From Rhizopus sp. PT2906 (lineage: Eukaryota > Mucoromycota > Mucoromycetes > Mucorales > Rhizopodaceae), in NCBI GenBank assembly GCA_025529335.1, contig JAMYHX010000012.1, positions 1 to 64,000 of the forward strand: a DNA stretch of 64,000 nucleotides. Reading direction: 5' to 3'. The position numbers and the translations under genes were made by a program. This document shows, piece after piece, positions 1-12,461 of this stretch. Numbering within the stretch: position 1 is the stretch's first letter; each line of letters opens with the position of its first letter. The notes beneath the pieces are model-generated. The model was not told the DNA's origin, did not search any database, and saw only the letters and a program-made list of their open reading frames with translations.

Positions 1-414
1 AGCCTACCATTGGCAGTCGGATAAATTAAATAGGGGAAGCCATTATAGCGGCTAAATCAAAGTCTGTGCTATTTCTAAGGAAGCGTCGGAGAGGGCATAT
101 TATTAATCAAAAGGCATTCCATAGAGATCAATCATCAATCTTTAATAGCCTTAGTATACGATCAAAAAAAGCTCATGTTCTCAATAGATTCATGAAAAAG
201 ATGACATTGGCTATGCCTCACTTGAGAAAGAGCGCGTGCTAGGGCAGGACTCTTCATAGTCGATCCAACAGTATGCTTTCTGAAACCAAGCGTATGAATT
301 GAATCCATTCGGAGCACAAATCGCAAGCAGCATGAAAAACATATAAATAGGCTGGATTTTGGTAACTGATCTGGAAAGCATCTCATTTTTATTTATTCTC
401 TACTCTATACAAGA
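1..414. other. Intergenic, no supported gene
   Basis: AT-rich sequence upstream of the isochorismatase-like gene. Short open frames on the minus strand show no recognisable motif. It presumably contains the promoter of the gene starting at 415, but I see no clear TATA box. Confidence 0.5.
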
Positions 415-972
415 ATGAAGGAAGCCCTTGTTATTGTTGATGTCCAAAACGACTACTTCCCTAATGGAAAATTCCCTACCGACAGTCCCGTCGAAACTGC
501 TGAAGCTATTGCCAAACTGATCCAAAAGTTTAGAGAAGAGAAGAAGGAAGTTGTCCATGTTACCCACGTTATTTCAAACCCTACCGAGGAATACTCCTTC
601 TTTCAAGAAGGTACATGGGGTGTTCAAGTTCATGATCTGGTCAAGCCTCTTCCAACTGAAAAGTACATTGTCAAGAACTATTCTAATGGGTTCCACAAGA
701 CTGATCTTGAAGAGTACCTTCGCAGCAAAGGCATTGATAGAATCATAGTCGTTGGCATGATGATCCATAACTGCGTGAATGCTACGGTTTATGCAGGCAA
801 GGATGCTGGATTTGACTGTATCGTTGTGGATGAAGCTGTAAACACGTTTGATCAACCACTCCATGGTGAAGTTATCAAGGCTAAAGATATCAAGAAGGCG
901 TTCCTTGCTGGTATCCAGTTTTACTATGCAAAAGTTCTTAAGCTTGAAGATGCCTTGAACAACAACTATTAA
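415..972 (+). CDS. Isochorismatase/nicotinamidase-fold cysteine hydrolase
   Basis: Single-exon protein of 185 aa, the usual size for the isochorismatase-like hydrolase family (Rossmann-like alpha/beta fold, soluble, hydrolysing amide or vinyl-ether bonds of small metabolites). The N-terminal strand LVIVDVQND supplies the catalytic Asp9. The Lys of EKYIVKN (about Lys87) and the Cys of MMIHNCVNA (Cys120), after a strand and a GMM turn, complete the Asp-Lys-Cys triad. ATG 415 is the first Met and lies directly before the family's first beta strand. The metal-binding Asp-x-His of true nicotinamidases is not obvious, so the substrate is open: nicotinamide, isochorismate or another amide. There is no signal peptide or membrane segment, so it is probably cytosolic. 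Confidence 0.9.
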   Translation: MKEALVIVDVQNDYFPNGKFPTDSPVETAEAIAKLIQKFREEKKEVVHVTHVISNPTEEYSFFQEGTWGVQVHDLVKPLPTEKYIVKNYSNGFHKTDLEEYLRSKGIDRIIVVGMMIHNCVNATVYAGKDAGFDCIVVDEAVNTFDQPLHGEVIKAKDIKKAFLAGIQFYYAKVLKLEDALNNNY

Positions 973-2369
973 AGATATACTTTGACATAAATAAACCATA
1001 ATTTTGAATAAAACAACCTTTTTCTCCTTCTATTCTTTCACGTATCTTATAAATCCTTTCGTTGAAAATTTTGTAATCACTTTTTATTTTATTTACTTTG
1101 GATCCTTCTAATTTAGTATCAATCTCATATTCTGGATCGGAATAGTTTTTGTGCCTTTTTAGTTTAACCAATTACTTTGCTTTTACATTTTATAACTTCA
1201 TTACTTATTTGATCTGTTAAAGATCTGGTGGTCACTATCTTATTTTTATCTGATAAACTATAACAATCGAGTGTAACAATTTCTTTCTCTATCAGTGCGT
1301 CTAAACTCCTTTTGTTTTTATAACCAAGGCGCCATCTTCACGTAACTGTTGAAATATACTTTAAAAGAGTTAAGAACGTTTGAAGTAGAAAATAAGCAGT
1401 TACATCAGTTGCATAAGAAGATATAAGCCTTCACATAAAACTTTGTATCGGCTATTATTAAAGTTTCATCTATTTCTCCTCCAATATATATTGTTCTTGC
1501 ATGAGAGTATGGACTTGCCAAAACAAAAGAAAAGCTCTTTATTAAAAATACTATCTGACTATTGAATATATGAACTGTAAAATGCTCTCAAGAGTTTTGC
1601 TCGACCTTGACAGGACATTTCAAAAATCATTTTCCCTTAATATCAAAAGTTGTCAATTGGGAACAGAATTACTTGTTAAAACAGGGGCACCAACAGAACA
1701 AACACAAGCTCTGCAACTATAATATATCTTATATTCACCAAAAAGATGTATTCTTGTTTTTATTTCTTTGTAATTCCTGCAAATCGTGAAGGGGGACATA
1801 ATAACGTGGTTAATTGTTCAACTACAGAAATTGTTGTCTGTTTACTGATACGATCAGTGACAGTTAATACAGCCTATAAAATAATAAAGTGTTTCATCAT
1901 TTCTTTTCTCTTTTCTTTTCTCTTGAATAAACAAGTTATCAACTAGGCATGTAGTCAAGGTTCAACATCTTGGGTAACAGTTATAATATCTTGTGATATT
2001 TCACACTCATATTTTTTTATAGCTTTGCTTATTTGGGGGGTTCTTATTATGATGGATTGCGGTTCTCCTTCCTATACCGCTCCTGCATTGTCCTGTAGTG
2101 GGAGCACTGCACAGAGCAGTTCACTTGCTATCCCACATGTCTCTTTTGGATGGCCGTGCTTACCCTTTACACGTTTTATCCACACAAGTGAATAAAGTTT
2201 AATTAAACAATGCAACTCTTGAATATTTTGCATAAGTGACAACTTGTCATTTAAGGTTCAAACTTGTAGCAATAAAAGAGAAAGAGAGAGAGAACAACAG
2301 TATGCAATAAGGATATTTTATGTATATTTATCAAATAAAATGTGTATATAAAACATATATATATGATAT
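973..2369. other. 1.4 kb AT-rich stretch, no supported gene
   Basis: Both strands contain only short open frames without family motifs. A minus-strand Lys/Glu-rich frame at about 938-1171 lacks a recognisable domain and overlaps the end of the hydrolase gene. I see no tRNA-like cloverleaf or repeat. The right part should hold the 3' UTR of the zinc-finger gene. Confidence 0.45.
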
Positions 2370-4999
2370 CTATTGCTGTTGACCATAGCCAAAAGTGGTG
2401 TTGTGGTGTTGATTCACAGAATCTAGTAACTGCTGCTGCTGTTGATTTATTGAGAGTTCATTGTTTTGTTGTTGTTGTTGTTGTTGTTGTTGCTGTTCAA
2501 CCATACCAGCTGGAGAAAATGATAGCATATGATTTGGTGGGGTATAGGACTTATTTACGGGTGAAGAGGCTTGACTTTGTAACATTGTAAAGTTTTGTTG
2601 TTGTTGTGGTACAGGTGGATGTGGAGAATTGGGAAGTGATGGAGTTTGCACAGGGAGAGGTGAGTGCTGTATCGGGCTGTTTAAATAATCGACCTGAATA
2701 TGACCTGGCATATTGCTGCTAAAGGGTGTCGAATTGGTTGAAGTCGCAGCAGGACTTACTCCAGAATATTGAATGCTACTATTAGGTGTAGAAAACATCG
2801 TCGTCGGAGACTCTTCATGCGTCTTTTCATGCTTCCTAAGGGAACGCGCATGATAATAAGATTTTCCACAGTTCTTCACATAGCAAGTGTAAGGTCGAAC
2901 ATTTGAATGGGTCTTTATATGCGTCGTAAGAGAGTCTGGTCGAGAAAATTTCTTGCCACAGCCGTCTTGCGTACAAACAAATGGTCTTTCGCCTGTATGA
3001 GTGCGAAGATGATTGTACATCTTGTGTCTCTTTGTAAATGGTTTTTCTTTTCTAGGACAGTTTTCCCATTCACAAGAATATGAAGCCTAAACAAAAAGTT
3101 AATGGAGATAAGCTTATTTTTCTCTCTTTTTTCTTACTTTTCCGCTTCCGACGTGCTCCGTATTGATATGTGTTATAAGCTTTTGCAGCTCATCCAGATA
3201 GATACCACAATCTCTCCACTTGCATTGCATCTTTTCTGTTTTTGGTTCCTCTTCTACTACCGATTCTTCCTCTTCCTCTTCTTCTTCATCTACAGTCGAC
3301 TTATCTTCGTCTACAGTGGCACTATCTGGTTTTGATTCTTGGTTATCAGATGGACTAGCCTCTTCTTCCTCGCCCTTTTCCTTATTGTCAGAGTTGTCAT
3401 TTTGTATTTTCTCAGTCTCAAGCTCAATAAGTCTCGAAATCAGCTGTGCTCTCGTCAGCCCTTCATAATCCTTGGCACTGACAGCCGAAGCACTCTGCAC
3501 CATACCCAACTCCTGAGGTGTAGGTGGTGGAGGAATCTTGATGGTTCCTAACGACTTCTTTTGCTGATCAATGAACGCTTTCCTTTCTTCACTTCGAGTA
3601 AACGGCTGAGCAGGAACAAGAACAACAGCAGATCGAGGCGAAGATGATAATGCGGGTATGTCCTTGGTGTCAATACTCAGGACGGGCGGTTGACCGTTTG
3701 AGACAGTGTGTCTTCTCGACTTTTTGCGTTCAATCAGCGTAGGTTGGCCCGTAGCTGGTCTCTTGTTACTTTCATGAACAAAGTTGGTACGATGTATATG
3801 TTGATGAAAGATGGCATTCTGTAAAGAAGAAGTGGGAGTAGCAACAGGGGTAGTAGTAGCAGTCGTGTTGCCATTTGCGTGTGCCAAGTTATTTACAAGA
3901 GATGGATTAGGAGAAGAAGGACTTAGCATGGACATTTGAGAGAGAACGACATGAGGTGTTTCTTGAGAAGGGGCGGTTGGCGGCTGCCCAGGTTCATTAT
4001 TCATTAAGAACTGATGCTGTATAGGCATTGATTGCGACTGTGGTTGTACTGATTGTGCTGATTGCTGTGACTGCAATATATGCTCATTGACTACTTGTTG
4101 ATGTTGTATGATGGCATACTGTTGAGCTATTTGTTGAGCCATCACTTGCTGAGCAGCAGCAGCCACACGCTCTTGGTGCTCTTCTAACGTAGATTGAGCT
4201 TGGCTTGGAACAGTATGAGCATGTTCAAGCGTACGTTGAGAAGGAACAATAGGATGATGCTCTATATTCGGTTGAGCAATGATACCAAACGAAGATTGTT
4301 GTTGTTGCTGTTGTTGTTGTTGAGTTGGTAAATGAGAGGAAATCTCTTGTAACTGCATCGAGACCTGTGGCTGTATCTGCTGAATGTTTTGATCGTAAAA
4401 CGGTGACTGGTTTAAATGGATAGGGGGTGATGAAGAATTGATAAACATATTACCATGTGGTAATACCAAGCCATTATTATTAATTAGCTCATTAGTGGCC
4501 TCGTTCGATACCATGGAGCCTACAGGGTTTGTTGGCGATGCATGATTTGGAACAGATAACTGAGGAGAGGATAATTGGCTTTGGTCAGCCTAGTAAACAA
4601 AAACGCGCAAAGGTGTGAATAGGCGAAATAAAATTAAATCGCAGTATAAATACTTACAGTCGAGATGACGTTGGAATGAATTAAGGGATTAGGTGAATCT
4701 GTCAATAAGGTAGCATGACCAGCATTAGCTAAAGTGTTTTGTTCAATGTTGATTTGATTATCTGTTGATTGTGGCATGACCGAATGAACAGAGATGACAT
4801 CAGAATATAATTGAGGTAAAGGAGTAGAAGTAGCACTGCTACTATTACTATGATTTAAGCTATTGGTATTGTTATTGTTATCTTTGGAAGAATCAATAAT
4901 TGGTTTGATATCATAGGATTGATGATAATTGCAAGATATCAAATTGTTTAATTCTTGTTGCTGCTGTTGTTGCTGTTGTTGTTGTTGCTGTATGTCCAT
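2370..4999 (-). CDS. PolyQ-rich C2H2 zinc-finger transcription factor (GLI/Zap1-like finger array)
   Basis: Three exons (4999-4658, 4589-3138, 3086-2370) joined by GT-AG introns of 68 and 51 bp, both in phase 0, give 836 aa. The protein starts with a long Gln run, followed by a low-complexity Ser/Asn/Gln-rich region with more polyQ tracts. An acidic stretch (about residues 540-580) precedes the fingers. The 51-bp intron falls between finger 1 (CKWRDCGIYL..., His-x4-His spacing) and finger 2 (CEWENCPRKEKPF). Two classical fingers follow with linkers such as HTGERPFVC, four in all. The first two have the atypical spacing of GLI/Zic/Zap1-type pairs. The C-terminus is again Gln/Pro/Ser-rich. It probably acts in the nucleus as a sequence-specific regulator. 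The fingers are clear; the target genes are unknown. Confidence 0.88.
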
Positions 5000-6178
5000 T
5001 ATGATATTATCCCCGAAGGGAGCTTGATGTATTTCTTGAATGTTTAAAAGTTGATTTTCTTTCTCTTTTCGATTCGTAAGAGAAAAAATGACAGTTTCTT
5101 TTTCTTTAATAGAAAAAATTTCAAAAAGAAAAGAAAAACAAAAGAAACAATAAAATAAAGGGGTGCGGATTATTTGTAAAACGGAGCCTAAATAAACTTG
5201 TTACACTTTATGTTTCCAAGCTTCATTATTACTTCACGAGCTTACACAATTTAATTTGATAAAAGCAAATAAAGACTACCTCATTGTACAGTGTTTTCAT
5301 CTCAAGTTGTCATAAGGATAAGTTTCGAACTTCTTTATCTCTTGTCCATTCTACAGATGGAGACCCCGCTGTACTTTTTTATTCAGGAATAAGTGTGACG
5401 TTTTTTCATCTACCCTTCCTTTACACTCTTTTACCGTACGTTTTTTTCTTCTTCTCTAGTCATGTCTATCGTATTCAACACTTTCGATAATCCCATCAAT
5501 TGGGTTTATCAGAGTCTTTGAGTCATCCTCTATTGGTGGTGTTACGAAGGCCAAGTACGAAGTCAAGCATGTATACTGAAAAGCTATATACATTCATCTT
5601 GGAGTTTCTCTTGTTTGATGATTGTATATTTAATAAAGATGACGATACTTTCAAAAGGCTACTATCAGGTGAATGATTTTGGGCCCGTTTATGGAAACAG
5701 TGTCTCGCGCGGATCTGGTATAATATTACATTCGGATGATACCATATCTTCAAATTGCAAATCTGTAGGGGGTAAAGAATAAAGATAGTTTTAAGAATCA
5801 TCTCAATCCCCTTTGTCGTATGAGTTTACTATAAATCTAAGAATGAACAATACATACAGACTGACCACAAAACACGTTATTAACACATATAATGCGACAT
5901 GCTCAACTCTCATTGGTCATCTGAATGACTTGCAAAATGAAAGAAGTTTGCTCAAATATTGAAAAGACCTGTTTGGTTTCTCCTCAGAGTATGATTCTGA
6001 TGATATAAATTAGTTGAATAATAATAACCTGCTTATTTTGATCTTCAATTAAGCCACTTAAAATGCTTATATAAAGGGGAGAGATCATTTATCTTTCTTG
6101 TTCTTTATTGGATACATTTCTAATCCATTGATATAGTATATTTTGTATTATAAAGCGAAACTACACTTATTAAAGATT
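5000..6178. other. Intergenic region with one weak unexplained open frame
   Basis: The first 300 bases should be the 5' region of the zinc-finger gene (A/T-homopolymer rich). On the plus strand an open frame without a start codon runs from about 5492 to 5670 and reads like coding sequence. It shifts frame near 5670 (an open frame reading GPVYGNSV continues in another phase). No family was recognised; it may be a gene relic. The rest shows nothing. Confidence 0.35.
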
Positions 6179-7835
6179 CTAGATGACTTTCTTGGCCAAT
6201 TCTTTTGTATCGTCTATTTGCTTGTTAGTATCATAAGATGGCTGTTATTGGCATTTACCCTTGTTTGTATTCCCCTTTTCTGTATCATTATCTGCATCAA
6301 CCAAATCATCTGAATCTGAATCTTCATCGTCTCCAATAACATAAGGCACAGAATTGGTTGCTTGTGTCGTATGAGCATCTTTCTCCTCTGGCTTAGCAGG
6401 TGGCGCCGCATTTAATCTGACCTCTATTATATAACAATCTCTTTATTCTTTTTCTTTTTCTTTTTTTTTTCTTCAAAAAGTTACCTTCATAGTCATATTC
6501 ATCTAGTTCCAATGGCGACTTGGGTGCAATAACTACCGTTGGGCCACCTTGCTTTCTGACAGGCATTTGAGGGGGTTGAGGTTCGTTTCGTTCTGATGTT
6601 TGCCGTCTTCTTATAGCTTCTACATTTAAAGCATAAGAACTCTCTGATGACATATCAAGGTAAATATTACCCAATTCCTCTTGTTCTGCAAGTTGCCTAG
6701 CGAAATCTTCGTCTGCCCTAAGTTGTTCATCTGGTGTGGAGGTATGTATAGACATATTTCCTGCAGGTGGATGTACATGAATTACATCATTATCTATAAA
6801 CGTCAGCTGTCACTCCCTTGCATTCTATTTTCTTGTCACTCACTCTTTTCGCTATTTTGTCTTTTGATGATGTTCGTCTTTGTATATACATCATAATCTG
6901 ACAAGTGAAGTGCTGATATATCTCCCGTCAAAAGATCATCTCCATCATCACTTGGTAATCCCCTACCAACAACAAAAAAAGATTAAGCAAACTCGGCTTC
7001 AACAGTATCTCCACACACACACACGTTACTTGTAGTGAGCATTAGTTGTCGGTATTGATGATCCACCAGCTGATGGATTTGAATTAAAACTGTTGTTATT
7101 TCTGGAAGCTTTGAATTGGTTATAGAGATCAAGTACTTTTCGTTTAGCAGCTGCATACATGTTAGTAAGAAAGGTATAATTATCTTGTTTTCCCTTTACC
7201 ATTGCCTGCTTCCTTTACTTTTTCTTTTATAATTGGCAATTCCTCTAATATAATGTATTTATATTTCATTATTGTTCCATATATCTATTTTACCTTGAAG
7301 ATTGAAAATGGAATCTTGTTCACTTCTTTCTTGGTCTTGTCTCACAGGTTGTTGTTGACGACCTAACGGCTATGAGATAAAAAGCCCTCTTCTCTCTTTG
7401 TTATCTCTTACGTTGTCTGGCTCTTAATTCATCTTCCATAGCCAATTTCTTGGCAAACTCTTCATCCAACCGAAGTTGTTCTTCTAACGTTGTCGCTTGT
7501 GGTTGCTCATAGTAAGTATAAGGTGCACTAGTATTTGTCTGAGGTCGTGGAGGCATAGGAGGAGGTGTAGGTTGGTAATTGGGATCAGACATGCCTAATA
7601 ATACTTCAAACGATGATTCGACATTACCATTCTGTGTTTGAAGTATGGCCTCAATAATATCTACATCAATATCAGGAAATGCTTCTTTTAATGTTGAAAC
7701 ATTCTCTGGCAGCTGCTCATTCACAGGAACAGCTTGTTGTTGTTGATGTCCTGAATGGGCTTCTTCAGTCAAATGAACAGATTCTTCCGTGTTTTCAAAA
7801 CCTCTTGTATCTTGTACTTTGGTTTGCTCTGACAT
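6179..7835 (-). CDS. CUE-domain ubiquitin-binding protein (Cue5-like)
   Basis: Seven exons with matching phases: 7835-7412, 7362-7294, 7150-7030, 6962-6890, 6806-6485, 6423-6259 and 6213-6179, giving 402 aa. A CUE domain (about residues 43-85) carries the AFPDID segment in place of Met-Phe-Pro and ends in the di-leucine VLLGM. It should bind ubiquitin; the yeast counterpart Cue5 is an autophagy adaptor for ubiquitinated cargo. A Pro-rich linker follows. Two copies of a charged repeat flank the middle exons: EEQLRLDEEFAKKLAMEDE (exon 1) and DEQLRADEDFARQLAEQEE (exon 5). The tail is acidic (DDEDSDSDD). It lies tail-to-head with the DRS2-type gene, about 120 bp apart, on the same strand. The short last exon (35 nt, 11 codons including stop) depends on a CTAAC branch site and is the least certain part. 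Confidence 0.85.
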
Positions 7836-7951
7836 ATGCTGTTAATTGTTGCTTAATACAAAGACCAAAAAATAAATAAAGAAGAGAGAAAAAGGAAAAT
7901 CATGCTTTCATAAAAACTCGTGCAGTTTGAAACTCCACAACTTTATTTTCT

Positions 7952-10900
7952 TTAACCAGAAGGCTTTTGTCGTGTTGTATCATACATGCGAATCAGTCTT
8001 GATTGATCATTGTCGTTCTGTGCAAACGCAAACCCTCTTGATTGTTTAAGTCGTTGAATCTTGCGTACCTTGTTCACCGCACGACGGAATCGATCCATAC
8101 GAGGTCGATAATCAGGAAGGTTGTATTTCTGTATTTCTTGTATATAATGGTAACTTTGTGGTCTATACATACGCTTGACACTAGGAAACATGTGAATATC
8201 TTAAATGTTGGAATATTCAACTTACTATTTCCACAAATAATCTCGAAGGACACACATCAAGGGAACAATGATGAAAAATAACCAGTAGCTTATGTTTCCA
8301 AACAGTTCTGGAATAATGCCATAGTATTCCATAAAGATGTCCACGGGAAGAAGTGGGCCAACATAGGATACAAGTGGTAAAAAGATAAACCAAATGACCA
8401 TTGATCCTGGAATAGCAATAAATGTGTACTTTGTCCAAATACTACAAGAAATAAGTATTTCTTTTTTGAGCAAAAGCACACTTACTCTGTGATCAAGGCA
8501 GCCTTCCAGAGAATAGTTGCTAACGTAGCCGTAAATATCGTTGTTCCAACCCACCACTGCCCTCCAGAATGTCCATTGGTAAATACAGAATCATCTGCAA
8601 AAGCAGCCATGCCCAAAAAATAGAGCATCTACAGCAACTTTTAGTTTTTTTTTTTTTTCTTCAACTAACAACTTACAGCAGAGTGATATACCGCATTAAA
8701 TATCCAACCCCAAAACCGCTTTTGATTAAAGAATTCGTTACGTTGACCAAGGGTGTACATTTGTGGGTACTTGTCTAATAGTCTAGCCGAAGTAAACTGG
8801 TCAAACACACCGATCGCCATGGGTGGTAAAAAGGTAAAGAAGACATTAAAGCAAGACATGGTCCACGATTCGTATAATGTCTGTCCTGAAAATCCATTAA
8901 AGATAGCATACTACAACTACAACTAAGTTTCAAAGCACCTAATTTTATATCTATCTCTCTTACCCAGAACTGTGTCAAATACATGGCTACGTTTTTATAA
9001 AAGTAAAAAAAGATCATCTTGCTCAGGCGCTGATATGCCCATGCACCATGAACCAAAAGAAGCTTTCTCAAGAACCTGAATTGGGATATAGCAAAGTCAG
9101 CACTTCGAGCAGCTTGCAGACCTTCGACACCACTGATGCCTACACCAACATGAGCAGCCTGAATCATGGACACGTCATTCGCACCATCACCAATCGCTAG
9201 CAAGATGGATTTTGAAAACTTTTTTACTAGTTTGACAACAAGTGCCTTTTGTAGTGGAGATACTCGACAACAGATCACTGCCTTACATTGTGTGGCAAGA
9301 TCATAAAATGTCTTTTCTACATCTTTTTCTAGAGCAAATGTAAGCGACCTTCCTTCAATGACAAGGGCCAGTGGCTAATACAATGATTGTGAATGCATGT
9401 TGCCTTAAATCCTTTATCTTACTTACATCCTGTTGCATCTGCGCACTGAGTTGTCCTAGTCTTTGTTGCAGAAATTTTTTTGTCGATATTTGATCCTCTT
9501 CATTACAAACGACCAATTCCATATCCTCAGTCAATAATTTACAACTATACCCAATATTGATCGCTGTCTCCTGTCGATCCCCTGTGAGGACCCAGACCTT
9601 GATGTTGGCTTCTTGCAAGGTATGAATCGTATCAGGCACACCATCTTGCAATTTATCTTCAATAGCCGTTGCTCCCAACAAGATCATGTCTTTTTCAATC
9701 ATCTCTGCCGCATGATCCAATTCGTCTGCACGGTTGACAAGTGTCGTAGCTGCCTTGTCGTACATAACAGACCACTCTGTATACTCTTCATTCGATATCT
9801 CGCGCATGGCAAAACACAAGGTTCGTAAACCTTCACAAGCATAATCCTACAAGAAAATAAGCACTTGTTTGATGGTCAATCAAAAATATTACCTCCAAAT
9901 GTGAGAGAGTAGCCGAGACAAATGGGTTTGAGCCTTTTGCCAATCGCTCCAGAATGACTGTATCAGCGCCCTTGCAATACAGTTTGATCTTACCATCGGG
10001 TCCACGAAGGACGACAGACATGCGTTTACGAGTCGAATTGAACTCACACACATTCAGGATCTGGTATTCTTCTTCGATTCCTTTACGAATGCAGTGGATC
10101 GAATGAGGTCGTCTGGCAACAAACTTGTATCCAAGCACTTCACTGGCTCCTTTCACCAGTGCGCTTTCATCAGGGGAAGAGGCTTGGTAGATGATCGTCC
10201 CGTTCTCTGTTTCGGGAATGACGGTATGGCAGGTCATCAAGGAAGTAAGAAATTCATTGATAATATGGTTATGTTGAGATGTTCGGAGGTGCTCTTCTAG
10301 CTGTTCAAACGAGAATTGACCGTGTGCATCGTCATCTGATGTCGGTCGTTTATCTGGATCTGGGTGACTGGCATAGGATAGACCGGCGATGGAGCATTGT
10401 CGAAACTCCATTTCGTTACAGGTCAAGGTCCCTGTCTTGTCCGAAAAGACATATTCGATCTGGCCGAGTTCTTCGATCAGGCTACTGCTGCGTGCTACAG
10501 CGGGTGTGTCTGTCTTGTCATAGTAGATGTCCAAGTCATTGTCAATCATGGTCGATTGGATGTATTTGACAATTTCCATGGTTACCATCAAACTGAGGGC
10601 CTTTACGTTAGCTTTCTCTTTGTTATATGATAGTGTTCAATTGTGTATGTGGGTATATGTGTGTATGTACCTGATGGGAATGAAACTGTTGAACAGGATC
10701 ATAAATGTCAAGATATTGTATCCAACTTCCTTTCCTAATTGTGTGATGGGAACCCCCACATAGTCAAGATTAGCTCCATTTCTTGTCTAGAAAGGGGTTA
10801 GTGTGTTGAATACAAGATGAGCCCAGACACTTACAGATGTCACATAATTCCCGATAGAGCATAGGACGCTCATAATCACGAGCATAGCAAAGAGATAGAG

Positions 10901-12302
10901 AATGTTTCTATTTGTTTTTCGAGTGACGTTTGAAGCCTTTGTTGGCTTCTTGCTTGAATTGAGCATCAATTTGGTTTCATGTCCCGTAAAGATGACGATA
11001 CCATAAATCCAGCTTGTGTTTCGTAACTGAGCGCCTCTTAAAAGTAGCATGTTTGGATCTAGGGGAAACCTTCTTGTATGACCGCCTTCATCCTTTGTCG
11101 TCAAGGTGCCATCGTAATTATATAAACGGTTATTGGGTTGTTCGGATTCAATGATGCCTTCAAAGGTGGCTAATTGTGCTGGAGATACCATGGTTGCAGT
11201 CACGGGTAAGGCTTGTTTGATTTTAAGATTGACTTCACTAAAAAAAACAAGGTCTATCCGATGAGGAAAAAAGTAGACATATTTATCAGATTTTTTTTTT
11301 ACCCATCCAGGTTGCTTGTCTCAATATAGCATAGACCCTCAGGTTCGGAGCTACTAAGCAAGATCAGATCGGCAGGAAAGAATTGAGCATTGTCCACTCT
11401 ACAGATGTCTCCTACTTTTATTTGCCTCCAGGGCTTTTCAATAAATCGTGAGCCATCATACACTTTGCATTTCCGAGCATTGAGTTCACTATCCGACTTG
11501 TGTACTCCCTAAGATCAAAGGAGGATGAGAGAACAGACATGGATATTATATATTACATACGAAATCTTCAATAACTTCCTTAACCGCTGTGATCAACAAG
11601 ACAATGACAAGTGGGACGAGTGTGGTGTATCTTGATGTAGGTGAAATATTGGGAATTTGCTATGATAATAATAATACATGTCAACCACTATGTTTCCCAA
11701 AATAGATTTTTTTTTTTAAACAGAGTAAGTACCTGAATCCCGGAAATAAATAAGAAAAAGATATTGGCTGATTTACTAAACTCTTCATACAGAAACTTGG
11801 GTAGAAAAGTAAATAGGTTATATTTGGCTGTGGATACTGCGTTGGTCATAAAATGCTGTTGTTCGTTCATTTCTGGCTTATTCACATATATCCTCCGAGG
11901 GGTTCCTTCGGGGACAGTATTTTTAGTGAACCACTGTTTCCATCGAAACGATCGTTTGTTGATAGTTTCCTTGGTTTCCTTGGTTGTCTGAGGTGTATGT
12001 TCTAACATTTCGGTTGCTTCGGTGACATTTAACAAGTTGGCATTCGAAGAAAAAGAGTAGTCTGGAACGAAACTGATCGGCATATTATTATTTGGTTTCA
12101 ACAGGCCAATACCTTCCTCATATTCTTCGGGCATTGTTCTACCGTCTTCTGAAGTATAGGCTTTTGGATGTTATTGTGTGTATTTTGTTATATGTATGGT
12201 GTGTATACCTGTTTCAAAAGAACGCACTTTTTTTATCAAGTTTGTGCGAGACTTTTCCTGACTTTCCCAGTTGAAAGGAGAAGAAGAAGAGAAACTGCTC
12301 AT
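7952..12302 (-). CDS. DRS2: Drs2-type phospholipid-translocating P4-ATPase (flippase)
   Basis: A gene of about 13 exons on the minus strand. The start is set at ATG 12302 in a short first exon (12302-12209), which joins exon 2 (12148-11733) in frame. The N-terminal segment ([19 protein letters not shown], then the first membrane helix) is P4-specific. The phosphorylation motif [10 protein letters not shown] has its Asp codon at 10441-10439. The hinge [11 protein letters not shown] and the membrane helices follow down to about 8225. The C-terminal tail [10 protein letters not shown]...MYDTT is the characteristic Drs2/ATP8A auto-regulatory end. The family flips phosphatidylserine and phosphatidylethanolamine to the cytosolic leaflet of the trans-Golgi/early endosome and needs a CDC50 partner, not present here. 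The internal exon borders were not all resolved. Confidence 0.93.
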
Positions 12303-12419
12303 GAAAAGTCTATTTTTTATATATAGCAAAAAAATAACAACAGAAAAAAAAGTAAAAGAAGAGAAAAAAGGAGAAATAAAGTGATTAAATCTGATTTAGA
12401 AATATAATAGCTACTAAAT

Positions 12420-12433
12420 CTCTCTCTCTCTCT
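12420..12433. repeat. (CT)n simple repeat
   Basis: A short TCTCTC tract lies in the 3' flank of the SNARE gene, next to its stop codon. It is a simple-sequence repeat with no evident function. Confidence 0.6.
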
Positions 12434-12461
12434 TTGTTGTCTAGAACTCGATTTTTTAAAG

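Noticed and set aside
2342..2590. Plus-strand open frame with a Val run
   Set aside because: It is the antisense shadow of the polyQ-coding CAG/CAA repeats of the zinc-finger gene.
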